Below, one piece after another: positions 18,781-28,934 of a stretch of 64,000 nucleotides of DNA (position 1 is its first letter; each line of letters begins with the position of its first letter). The stretch spans positions 5,022,001 through 5,086,000 of the forward strand of contig OZ257157.1 in assembly GCA_965279405.1 (NCBI GenBank). The letters run 5' to 3'. This stretch comes from CBDDIP01 sp965279405 (GTDB taxonomy: Bacteria; Actinomycetota; Acidimicrobiia; Acidimicrobiales; Ilumatobacteraceae). The translations under genes were made by a program, and so were the position numbers. The notes under the pieces are model-generated. The model was given only the letters and a program-made list of their open reading frames with translations, made no database searches and was not told where the DNA came from.

Positions 18781-19305
18781 GTGACCGGCGCGACCGGGCG
18801 CCGACCTGTGAGACTGACCGCCGTGCGGCCTCCTGTCCTCCTCCACGTTGCCGCTGCGTGCCTGCTCGCGGGCGTTGTCGCGGCGTGTGGGTCCGACGCG
18901 CCGCAGCGCACCGAGGGCGGCTACTGCGCCGCGGTCGGCGAGCAGCAAGCTGCGCTCGGCGCGCCCGTGATCGCCACCGAGGACGACATCGATGCGACGT
19001 TGCGGCTCTACCGGGACATGGCCGCCAAGGCGCCGATCGCCGTCGAGGAGGAGTGGAACGTGATGGTCACGGCCATCGAGACGGCCTCCACGGTCGACCC
19101 CGGCGACCCCGCATCGGCGCAGCTCGCTGCTGACACCGCTCGTCAGTCGACCCAGGCCGCCAAGCGGGTCGTCGAGTACACGCAGCAGAAGTGTGGCATC
19201 ACCATCGGCAACGTCCCCGTCACCGCGCCGCCGACCAGCCTGACGCCCGACACCGCCACCCCGGCCACGGGCGCGATCACGACAGCAGCGACGGCCACCA
19301 CCTGA
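18781..19305 (+). CDS. Putative small lipoprotein, unknown function
   Basis: A 174-residue product whose N-terminus has a positively charged start, a hydrophobic stretch and a lipobox ending VVAAC near residue 36, predicting a diacylglyceryl-anchored exported protein. The mature part is mostly helical, with one Cys pair (YCAAV near residue 48 and KCGIT near 137). It ends in a Thr/Pro/Ala-rich tail typical of wall-exposed actinobacterial proteins. GTG at 18781 gives the longest form; GTG at 18808 or 18823 would still keep the signal. No homologous family is recognised. It is divergent from comM. Confidence 0.65.
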   Translation: MTGATGRRPVRLTAVRPPVLLHVAAACLLAGVVAACGSDAPQRTEGGYCAAVGEQQAALGAPVIATEDDIDATLRLYRDMAAKAPIAVEEEWNVMVTAIETASTVDPGDPASAQLAADTARQSTQAAKRVVEYTQQKCGITIGNVPVTAPPTSLTPDTATPATGAITTAATATT

Positions 19306-19372
19306 TCGGTGTGTCCGTGCGTGTGGGCGATCCGTCCTTGCCTTCTCGGCGGCCGATGCGCACACTCCCCGG

Positions 19373-19684
19373 ATGGCTCTGGAACTGCGACCGAACTGCG
19401 AGTTGTGCGACGTCGACCTGCCACCCGCTTCGGCGGCGGCACGGATCTGCACCTACGAGTGCACGTACTGCGCCGACTGCGTCGACGGTCCGCTGTCGAA
19501 CGTGTGCCCGAACTGCGGTGGCGGCTTCACACCGCGCCCGATCAGGCCGTCGACCGAGTGGAGGCCCGGGCTGTCACTGGCCAAGCGGCCGGCGGGAACG
19601 ACCCGTCACCGCGCCTCGTTCACTCACGACGAGATCGTCGCGTTCAGTGCATCGATCTCGGGCATCGCGCCCGAGGACCGCTGA
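19373..19684 (+). CDS. DUF1272 zinc-binding domain protein
   Basis: A 103-residue product. Residues 1-58 match the DUF1272 pattern: MALELRPNCELCDVDLPP, then CTYECTYCADCV and CPNCGGGFTPRP. The pairs of Cys residues should bind zinc. The C-terminal ~45 residues are charged and not part of the domain. Members are small cytosolic proteins with no defined role. It stands alone between the lipoprotein and the convergent clpP. Confidence 0.85.
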   Translation: MALELRPNCELCDVDLPPASAAARICTYECTYCADCVDGPLSNVCPNCGGGFTPRPIRPSTEWRPGLSLAKRPAGTTRHRASFTHDEIVAFSASISGIAPEDR

Positions 19685-19690
19685 CGATCG

Positions 19691-20299
19691 TCAGGCGGGG
19701 ATCTCGCCGCGCTTGCCGATGACGTTGTCGACGAGGCCGTAGGTCTTGGCCTCTTCGGCGGTGAACCAACGGTCGCGCTCGCTGTCCTTCTGGATCTGCT
19801 CCAGGGCCTGGCCGCTGTGGTGGGCGGTGAGCTCGGCCATGCGCCGCTTGGTGAAGGCCAGCTGCTCGGCCTGGATGGCGATGTCGGTGGCCTGACCGCG
19901 CAGACCGGCGAGCGGCTGGTGCATCATGATCCGGGCGTTCGGCAGCGTGAACCGCTTGCCCGCTGCGCCGGCGGTGAGCAGGAACTGGCCCATCGAGGCG
20001 GCCATGCCCATGCAGACCGTGGCGACGTCGCAGCTGACGAACTGCATCGTGTCGTAGATGGCCATGCCGGCCGTGACGGAGCCGCCGGGGCTGTTGATGT
20101 ACAGCCAGATGTCGGCGTTGTTCTCTTCGCCCTCGAGGTACAGCAGCTGGGCGCAGATCTGGTTGGCGATGTCGTCGTTGACGTCGGTGCCGAGCATGAT
20201 CACGCGGTTCTTGAGCAGGCGGTTGAAGACGTCGCTGCGCGGGTCGAACCCGGAGTCGAGGGCCATGGGCCCGGGGAGCGGAGCGTTGTTCGACGGCAT
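19691..20299 (-). CDS. clpP: ATP-dependent Clp protease proteolytic subunit
   Basis: Serine protease barrel working with ClpX/ClpC. The 202-residue product contains the Ser-His-Asp triad: GMAASMGQFLL (Ser), ARIMMHQPL (His) and KDSERDRWF (Asp), plus INSPGGSVTAG. Length is normal. Only one clpP is in the window, and neither clpX nor tig is adjacent, unlike many bacteria. A TAGCCT hexamer 7 nt before the ATG suggests a leaderless transcript. Confidence 0.97.
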   Translation of the reverse strand: MPSNNAPLPGPMALDSGFDPRSDVFNRLLKNRVIMLGTDVNDDIANQICAQLLYLEGEENNADIWLYINSPGGSVTAGMAIYDTMQFVSCDVATVCMGMAASMGQFLLTAGAAGKRFTLPNARIMMHQPLAGLRGQATDIAIQAEQLAFTKRRMAELTAHHSGQALEQIQKDSERDRWFTAEEAKTYGLVDNVIGKRGEIPA

Positions 20300-20306
20300 G
20301 GTCGGA

Positions 20307-20312
20307 AGGCTA
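20307..20312 (-). promoter_or_regulatory. -10-like hexamer TAGCCT upstream of clpP
   Basis: On the minus strand TAGCCT ends 7 nt before the clpP ATG and no purine-rich Shine-Dalgarno sequence is present, consistent with leaderless transcription. Confidence 0.5.
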
Positions 20313-20321
20313 CCGGCCGGT

Positions 20322-21299
20322 TCACGGGTGCAGCAGGACCCGCCCGAACGCCTGACGGCTCTCGATGTAGCGGTGCGCCTCGGCGGCCTCGGCCAGCGGG
20401 AAGGCGCGATCGATGACCACCCGCAGCTCGCCGGAGGCGACTCGCGCCAGCAGCTCGTCGATCATCGGACGGGTGCGCTGCGGGTTCATCGCCAGCTCGG
20501 CACCGAGGAACACGCCGTTGATCGCCCCGTTCTTGCCCATCAGCGCCGAGATGTCCGGCGGACGCTCCTCGCGGCCGGCGCGCCCGACCCAGCTGATCCG
20601 TCCGCGGTACGCGAGGGCGCCGATGCTCGCCTCGAGGGTGCTCCCGCCGACCGGATCGACGACGAGGTCGACGCCTCGCCGGTCGGTCAGGCGCAGCACC
20701 TCGCGCACGAGTGCATCGCTGCCCGCCGAGTAGTTGATCCCGTGATCGGCGCCGAAGTGGGCGAGGCGTTCGAGCCGCTCATCGCTCGATGCGGTCGCCA
20801 GCACCATCGACGCGCCCGCCGCCTTGGCCAACTGGATCGCCGACAGCCCGACGCCGCCGGCACCGGCCTGGATCAGCACGGTCTGTCCGGCCTGGAGGTG
20901 ACCGAACTCGAAGAGGCAGTCGGCGGCGGTGCCGTACTCGATCGGCACGCCGGCTGCGTCGTCGAAGGACACCGCGTCGGGCACTGCCCACACCGCCGCC
21001 TCGGGCACGCTGACGAGTTCGGCGTGACTGCCGAAGCCCATCGTCGCGACCACCCGTTGACCGACGGTCACCGACGTCACGGAGCTGCCGACCTCGAGCA
21101 CCGTGCCCGACGCTTGGTAGCCGACGATGTGCGGCGTGGTGGCCAGCATCCCGCCCTGGCGATTGAGCACGTCGCCACCCTGGATGCCGACCGCGGCGAC
21201 CTGGATGATCACGCCGCCCGGCCGCACCTCGGGATCTGGCACCTCCTCGTACCGGAAGACCTCAGGACCACCAACCTCGGAGTACACCGCAGCGCGCAT
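20322..21299 (-). CDS. Zinc-type alcohol dehydrogenase/quinone oxidoreductase-like protein (MDR superfamily)
   Basis: A 325-residue medium-chain dehydrogenase. It has the GroES-like N-terminal domain (VGYQASGTVLEVGSSVTSVTVGQRV) and a Rossmann domain with the nucleotide motif AGAGGVGLSAIQLAKAAGA. It lacks the catalytic Zn-ligand GHE signature of alcohol dehydrogenases, which places it with NADPH:quinone reductase-like members. The C-terminus IESRQAFGRVLLHP is typical. Substrate unknown. It is monocistronic, with a TACGTT -10-like box 6 nt before the ATG. Confidence 0.88.
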   Translation of the reverse strand: MRAAVYSEVGGPEVFRYEEVPDPEVRPGGVIIQVAAVGIQGGDVLNRQGGMLATTPHIVGYQASGTVLEVGSSVTSVTVGQRVVATMGFGSHAELVSVPEAAVWAVPDAVSFDDAAGVPIEYGTAADCLFEFGHLQAGQTVLIQAGAGGVGLSAIQLAKAAGASMVLATASSDERLERLAHFGADHGINYSAGSDALVREVLRLTDRRGVDLVVDPVGGSTLEASIGALAYRGRISWVGRAGREERPPDISALMGKNGAINGVFLGAELAMNPQRTRPMIDELLARVASGELRVVIDRAFPLAEAAEAHRYIESRQAFGRVLLHP

Positions 21300-21305
21300 G
21301 CGCCG

Positions 21306-21311
21306 AACGTA
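21306..21311 (-). promoter_or_regulatory. -10-like hexamer TACGTT upstream of the MDR oxidoreductase
   Basis: TACGTT on the minus strand lies 6 nt before the ATG at 21299, matching the TAnnnT leaderless pattern seen elsewhere in the window. Confidence 0.4.
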
Positions 21312-21386
21312 TCGCTGTCAGATCTGGTCGCGCATCGGGCAACCAGATCGGACCGCGTGACGAGCACGAGGACCCGACGCGCCAAG

Positions 21387-22778
21387 ATGACGGCCATGCT
21401 CGGAGCGGGAGCGTCCATCACGTACCAGTACTCGACACCATCGGCGGTCGTCGGCGGAGCGAAGCCGGTGCTCGGGCTCGCCGCCTTCACGCCGCTCGCC
21501 GAGCCAGCGCCGACACCCTCGTTGTTCTTCGCAGGGTTCGTGAGCAGACCGGACGTCGTCGCCGCCGGACTGCTTGCCGTGGCCCGCGTCGCCGCAAGTC
21601 GGTACTACACACCGATGGCAACGATCATCGCCAAGATCCTCGCGGCCGACCCGGTGGTGACCTGCGACGGCGAACGGCTTCGCTTCGAATCGTTCTCGCA
21701 GTGCTGCAGCGTGCACGCCCGCCTCGATGTGGACCCGGGAGGGCTCGACGGGGCGTTCGCCACGATCGGCACGACCAACGTCGACGTGAACCCGCCCCTG
21801 CGCGACGCGCTGGCGAGGATCAACCCGAGCGACCCCCTGCGCCTGCGCGTGGGCGACGACGAGCTGGCTGTCGACACGCTCGACGGCACCGTCATCGAGA
21901 GGCAGGTGCCGTTGCCGAAGCGGTGGCTCAAGGGTTTCGGTGAGACGCAGGTCGAGCAGAGCCGGATGAAGTGGCAACTCGACCTCAGCGCTCAGGGTGC
22001 GCGTCGTCTGCTCCAGTCGCTCCCGATCGACAACCGACGAGCGATCTGGCTCGAAGCGGCGCCGAACGGTCACGCCCGAATCGGTGCCCGACCATCCGCC
22101 GAGGCCGTCGGCATCCTCGGCGTCGATCGACTCGAGGCGATCCAGCCGTTGTTGCGGTTCACCCGACGCCTTTCGGTCCACTCGACGTTCGACGACCGCG
22201 GAGTCCCGACCAGTGCGGCATGGGTCATCGAGATGGACCGAGCTCGGCTCACGCTGACGCTCAGCCCCGAGCCGAGCGCTGGATTCTCCGGCGGCGGGAG
22301 CCTCTTGGCGGCTCTCGCCGACCCGTCGGCTGGCGAGGTCGCCGATCGAATCGCCGTCGACGTCGCCACCCAACCGTTCACCACCAGCATCGACCTCGCT
22401 GCGGCGCACGACCTCCTCCCGGTGCAAGCGCAAGCTGGGCTCGACGTCCTCGCCGCATCAGGACGACTCGGCTTCGACCTCGTCGAGGAGGGCTTCTACT
22501 CCCGGGTGCTCCCCTTCGGCGATGAGCTCCTGCACGAGCTCAACCCTCGGCTGCGGTCGTCTCGGGACCTCATCTCGAACGAGTCAGTCAGGCTCGACGA
22601 ATCGGGCCTGCGCGCGACCGTCACGAGTGGCGATCACCACCACCTCGTCGTGCTGTCCACCGATTCCGTCGTGGGCGCTACGTGCACGTGTCCGTGGAAC
22701 GCGAAGCATCGCGGAACACGTGGCCCCTGCAAGCACGTGCTCGCAGCGGTCATGGCCAGGCGTGGACGACGGCCGTGA
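21387..22778 (+). CDS. SWIM zinc-finger family protein
   Basis: A 463-residue protein. Near the C-terminus (about residues 433-451) it has a SWIM-type zinc motif: CTC, then a short linker and PCKHV, that is CxC-x(n)-CxH. The bulk upstream has no clear enzymatic motif; it is rich in beta-predicted segments and contains FVSRPDVVAAGLLAVARVAASRY near residues 51-73. SWIM domains bind DNA or proteins. The next gene starts inside its stop codon (GTGA), so the two products are made together; this SWIM/DUF6493-like pairing recurs in actinobacteria. The frame is open upstream; ATG at 21387 is chosen, with 21396 as alternative. Confidence 0.8.
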   Translation: MTAMLGAGASITYQYSTPSAVVGGAKPVLGLAAFTPLAEPAPTPSLFFAGFVSRPDVVAAGLLAVARVAASRYYTPMATIIAKILAADPVVTCDGERLRFESFSQCCSVHARLDVDPGGLDGAFATIGTTNVDVNPPLRDALARINPSDPLRLRVGDDELAVDTLDGTVIERQVPLPKRWLKGFGETQVEQSRMKWQLDLSAQGARRLLQSLPIDNRRAIWLEAAPNGHARIGARPSAEAVGILGVDRLEAIQPLLRFTRRLSVHSTFDDRGVPTSAAWVIEMDRARLTLTLSPEPSAGFSGGGSLLAALADPSAGEVADRIAVDVATQPFTTSIDLAAAHDLLPVQAQAGLDVLAASGRLGFDLVEEGFYSRVLPFGDELLHELNPRLRSSRDLISNESVRLDESGLRATVTSGDHHHLVVLSTDSVVGATCTCPWNAKHRGTRGPCKHVLAAVMARRGRRP

Positions 22779-25351
22779 GTACGGAACTGGACGCATTGGA
22801 CGCTCTCGTCCGACACGCCGACGTCAACGGCGTGAACGCGTGGTGCGCTGCCCGCGGGCTCGCGCAGCTCCAGGCCGACCGAGCCCACATCCTCCAGAGA
22901 GTCGAGCTGCGACGCGAGACCAGGGGTCGTTGGAACGATGATGATGCTTTCGTTCGCGACACGGTCCTGGCGATCGCTGCGCTCGCTTCGGCCCGGACGG
23001 TGGTCGATGCTGCTTCTGCACTCGACTCCCCAGGTATCGAACCGCCAACCGAATCGACCATCGAGATGCTGCGCGCACTCCGACCGAAGTGGCTTGCGAA
23101 GCTGCCAGAACGGTTGGTCCGATGCCGGTGGGAGCAGCAGTGGCGTCTGGGTCGCGCTCTGGTGCGAGCGGGACTTGCGGCTCGACCGACAGATCAGCGC
23201 TACCTGCAGCAGATGATCAACCAGGTCGACCGCCCGGTGCTCGACGCACTCCGGAACGATCCCGGTCTCCTCGACGACATGTGGCGCATCTTCGAGTGGG
23301 ATCAGCTCGGATGGGAGCTGTGCGGCGAAGTTCCCCCGCGCACGGCGTCGAGCGCCAGGCAGGAGAACGCAGCTGAGCACCGGCCGTTCGAGACCTCGTG
23401 GATGCATGCGATCGACTCACTGAGCCGTGACGGGACGCTCGACCGCGATCGACTTCACCGAGCGCTGATCGGCTCGCTGCAGATGAACGCCCCATGGGGA
23501 CGACTCAGGTGGTACGCGGACACCTTGGAGCTGCTCGCCTTCTCTCGTGACGAGCTGGCGCGCGAGTCGGGTGGCTACGTCGGCCTCCTACGGGCACCGA
23601 CGCCGCAGGCTGTGGCGATCGGGCAACGCGTCACGCAGGAGCTCCTGACCGACGGCGTCGTCGGTCCCGACGAGGTCCTCGCCGTCGGGTCTGCGCCGCT
23701 CTACGGCAAGGACAAGACCTCAGCAATGGCACAGCTGCGGCTGCTCGACGGCATCGCAGCTGACCCGGCGTGGCGCGATGCGGCGGTGATCGAGATGTGT
23801 GCTGCGTTCGGGCACCCACGCGTGGATGTTCAGCGCGCTGCGGTCGAGCGTGTCGGCCGGCATCGTCACGAGCTCGACGCCGCAGCCGCCGAGCGCTTGG
23901 CGTTGGCCGCCGAGGATCTCGCACCGTCGGTCCGGGTCGAGCTGCAACCGGATGCCGGCATCGAGGTCGACACGGGCCGGGACGTCGGTGGGGTCTGGAG
24001 CGGACCCGTGACGCCGTCGTTGCCGCCGCCGCTCACCGACGACCAGTTCGTGCAGGTCCTGGCGGCGTTCGTCCACGGCAACGCCGAGGCTGCCATGTTC
24101 GATCGTGCCGTCGAGGCGTCGATCCGCATCGGCGCGCTCCCGGCCGTACGACGCCGCGAACTGGTGGCGCCGCTCGTCCGTTCGTCAACCGGCGCATCGA
24201 CGCTGCTCGGATGGTGGGCAGTGCTCTGCGTCCAAGCGTTGAACGGAACGTTCGAGGGCTTCGGCGTCCCGGCATGGAGGAAGACCCTCGCATACATGGT
24301 CATCCACGACGCGATCCAAGCGGTGCTCGCAGGCGTCGACCGCCCCTGGTTCGCCGCGCCGACCGACGCACTGGGCAACATCGACGAGCGGACGGCCGCG
24401 CGGCGTCGTTCGGAGATCGACGCGCTGCCGGTCGAGCAGCAGCCAGGTCGGGCCGAGGTCGCCGCATTCCACCTTCGGAGCCGATCCACGGCGAGGCAAC
24501 TCGTCCTCGATCGCTTCACCTGGTCCGCGGTCGCCGGTGATGGGGGCACGTTCCTCGACGGCCGCGGCGTTCACTTCGAGGCACGGGCGACGCTCCCGCC
24601 CGACTGCGCGCTTGCGGGCGCAGCCACCCTGTTCCCGGAGGGAGGAAAGCTGAGATCGCCCGATCAGTGGACGGTCGGCGATGCGCCGCAGCGCTGGCAC
24701 GGTGACCGAGCGGCGATCCAACTCGTCGGATCGGTGGAGAGCCATTGGTACTACCTCGATGCGACCGACCGAGCCCTCGCGCACTCGCTGACACCACACC
24801 ACCCGGACCTCGCACTGGCGCACGCCCTGCCTCGGGTCGGGCACGATCTCGAGGCGGAGTCGGGTTGGCTGACCAGCCCCACCCTCGGCATCGCGCTCGG
24901 ACGGCTGGCGTTCGCCGGGACACCCGTCGGCGAGCTGACCCCGCTCGCCCTCGCACTCGGCATGGGTGCCAAACCCGTCGCACTCCGAGTCGCGGCCGCC
25001 GAGGCGTTGATCGCGTGCTGCCGCGACAAGGGTGTTGATCCTCAACAGGTCGGCGATGCGGTCGCTCGACTGTGCGGCGGCGGCGTGTTGAAGCTGTCGA
25101 GAATCGCGACGGCATGTGGCGACGTGCTCCAGCGTGATCCGTCGCTGGCGCGCGATCTCGCGATCGCCGTGCTCGATGGGCGTTGCGACACGCGAGACGC
25201 TCATCGCGTCCTCACCGTGCTGGCTGACGCGATCGCGGTGGCCGGGCCGTCGGCGATGCCGAACGGACTGAGCGAGATTGCCCGCAGGAGCGGATCGTCG
25301 AAGCTGGTCTCCGAAGCGCGACGAGTGGTGAAGCTGAACGCCGAAGGCTGA
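22775..25351 (+). CDS. DUF6493-like large alpha-helical repeat protein, partner of the SWIM protein
   Basis: An 858-residue protein beginning at a GTG that overlaps the SWIM gene stop. It is rich in Leu/Ala helices with HEAT-like character: repeated patterns such as DPAWRDAAVIEMCAAFGHPRVDVQRAAVE and LALEALIACC segments. The C-terminal half has conserved-looking WHGD and WYYLDATDRALAHSLTPHHPD segments. No nucleotide-binding or catalytic motif is seen. It resembles the DUF6493 family commonly found beside SWIM proteins. A scaffold or DNA/protein-binding role is inferred only from the helical-repeat nature and the partner. Confidence 0.65.
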   Translation: MSTELDALDALVRHADVNGVNAWCAARGLAQLQADRAHILQRVELRRETRGRWNDDDAFVRDTVLAIAALASARTVVDAASALDSPGIEPPTESTIEMLRALRPKWLAKLPERLVRCRWEQQWRLGRALVRAGLAARPTDQRYLQQMINQVDRPVLDALRNDPGLLDDMWRIFEWDQLGWELCGEVPPRTASSARQENAAEHRPFETSWMHAIDSLSRDGTLDRDRLHRALIGSLQMNAPWGRLRWYADTLELLAFSRDELARESGGYVGLLRAPTPQAVAIGQRVTQELLTDGVVGPDEVLAVGSAPLYGKDKTSAMAQLRLLDGIAADPAWRDAAVIEMCAAFGHPRVDVQRAAVERVGRHRHELDAAAAERLALAAEDLAPSVRVELQPDAGIEVDTGRDVGGVWSGPVTPSLPPPLTDDQFVQVLAAFVHGNAEAAMFDRAVEASIRIGALPAVRRRELVAPLVRSSTGASTLLGWWAVLCVQALNGTFEGFGVPAWRKTLAYMVIHDAIQAVLAGVDRPWFAAPTDALGNIDERTAARRRSEIDALPVEQQPGRAEVAAFHLRSRSTARQLVLDRFTWSAVAGDGGTFLDGRGVHFEARATLPPDCALAGAATLFPEGGKLRSPDQWTVGDAPQRWHGDRAAIQLVGSVESHWYYLDATDRALAHSLTPHHPDLALAHALPRVGHDLEAESGWLTSPTLGIALGRLAFAGTPVGELTPLALALGMGAKPVALRVAAAEALIACCRDKGVDPQQVGDAVARLCGGGVLKLSRIATACGDVLQRDPSLARDLAIAVLDGRCDTRDAHRVLTVLADAIAVAGPSAMPNGLSEIARRSGSSKLVSEARRVVKLNAEG

Positions 25352-25356
25352 ACGGC

Positions 25357-26637
<1,281 letters not shown>

Positions 26638-26638
26638 C

Positions 26639-28155
<1,517 letters not shown>

Positions 28156-28162
<7 letters not shown>

Positions 28163-28170
28163 TTTGTCAA
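28156..28170. promoter_or_regulatory. Candidate operator, perfect palindrome TTGACA-N3-TGTCAA
   Basis: A perfect 6+3+6 inverted repeat that covers the start codon of the PLP gene, in the divergent region shared with the SufR-like regulator. A bound protein here would block expression of the PLP operon. Assignment to the regulator is inference. Confidence 0.55.
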
Positions 28171-28183
28171 AGCCCGAGCCCTT

Positions 28184-28197
28184 CGACATTCTGCAAG
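28184..28197. promoter_or_regulatory. Second, diverged operator-like copy (CGACATTCTGCAAG)
   Basis: The block GACATTCTG repeats eight of nine bases of GACATTTTG in the perfect palindrome, 27 bases away on the same strand. The right arm is degenerate. It may be a low-affinity site for the same regulator. Confidence 0.35.
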
Positions 28198-28228
28198 CGG
28201 CTGCTTTCCGAAATCGCTCGGCGATCGC

Positions 28229-28234
28229 TAGCCT
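28229..28234 (+). promoter_or_regulatory. -10-like hexamer TAGCCT upstream of the SufR-like regulator
   Basis: TAGCCT ends 6 nt before the ATG at 28241, giving an apparently leaderless transcript. Confidence 0.5.
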
Positions 28235-28240
28235 GACGCG

Positions 28241-28912
28241 ATGTCGGCCGACACCACGGCGACCCTCACCGGCGCCAAGCGACGCATCCTCGAACGGTTG
28301 AAGCGCGTCGACTCGGCAACGGCGAGCGAGCTCGCCGAGGAGTTCGGTCTCACCGACACCGCGGTGCGCCAGCACCTCGACGCGCTGGAAGCCGGCGGGT
28401 TGGCCGAGCGGCGGTCGATGCCGGCCGTTGGGCGCGGGCGGCCCCCGGTCAACTGGGCGCTCACCGCGCAGGCGGCCGAGCTGTTCCCCGACCGCCACGG
28501 CGAGCTCACCGTCGAGCTGATCGACGCGATCCGCACGACGCTCGGCGACGAGGCGCTCGACCGAGTGGTGCAGCAGCGGGCCAGCCGGCAGCTCGACAGC
28601 TACCGCACCGCGCTCGGCGCGAGCACCGACATCGCCGTGCGCGTGCGCCGGTTGTCGGAGCTGCGCAGCGACGAGGGCTACCTCGCCGACGTCGTCACGA
28701 GCCATGACGACGGCAACGACGAACTGGTGCTGGTCGAGCACCACTGCCCGATCAGCGCAGCGGCCGGCGCGTGCATCGGGTTGTGCTCGGCCGAGCTCGA
28801 CCTGTTCCAGCAAGCGCTCGGCTCCGACGTCGTCGTCGAGCGCGTGCAGCACCTCCTGGCCGGCGACGCCCGCTGCGCCTACCGCATCACGCCGCGCAAC
28901 TCGGCGGGCTGA
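28241..28912 (+). CDS. SufR-like HTH transcriptional regulator with Cys cluster ligands
   Basis: A 223-residue regulator. Residues 10-60 form a winged helix (RILERLKRVDSATASELAEEFGLTDTAVRQHLDALEAGGL), followed by the wing with GRGRPPVNWALT. The C-terminal domain has EHHCPI...CIGLCSAEL and later GDARCAYRI: four Cys in the spacing of SufR proteins, which hold a [2Fe-2S] or [4Fe-4S] cluster and repress iron-sulfur assembly operons. Here there is no suf operon; it faces a two-gene PLP-enzyme operon, with palindromic sites between. Redox or iron control of those enzymes is inferred. It appears leaderless and is followed 22 bases later by the HerA-like ATPase. Confidence 0.85.
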   Translation: MSADTTATLTGAKRRILERLKRVDSATASELAEEFGLTDTAVRQHLDALEAGGLAERRSMPAVGRGRPPVNWALTAQAAELFPDRHGELTVELIDAIRTTLGDEALDRVVQQRASRQLDSYRTALGASTDIAVRVRRLSELRSDEGYLADVVTSHDDGNDELVLVEHHCPISAAAGACIGLCSAELDLFQQALGSDVVVERVQHLLAGDARCAYRITPRNSAG

Positions 28913-28921
28913 CGCGCTCGT

Positions 28922-28927
28922 TAGCCT
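28922..28927 (+). promoter_or_regulatory. -10-like hexamer TAGCCT upstream of the HerA-like ATPase
   Basis: TAGCCT ends 7 nt before the ATG at 28935, in the 22-base gap after the SufR-like gene. It suggests independent leaderless transcription of the ATPase. Confidence 0.5.
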
Positions 28928-28934
28928 CCGGCGC

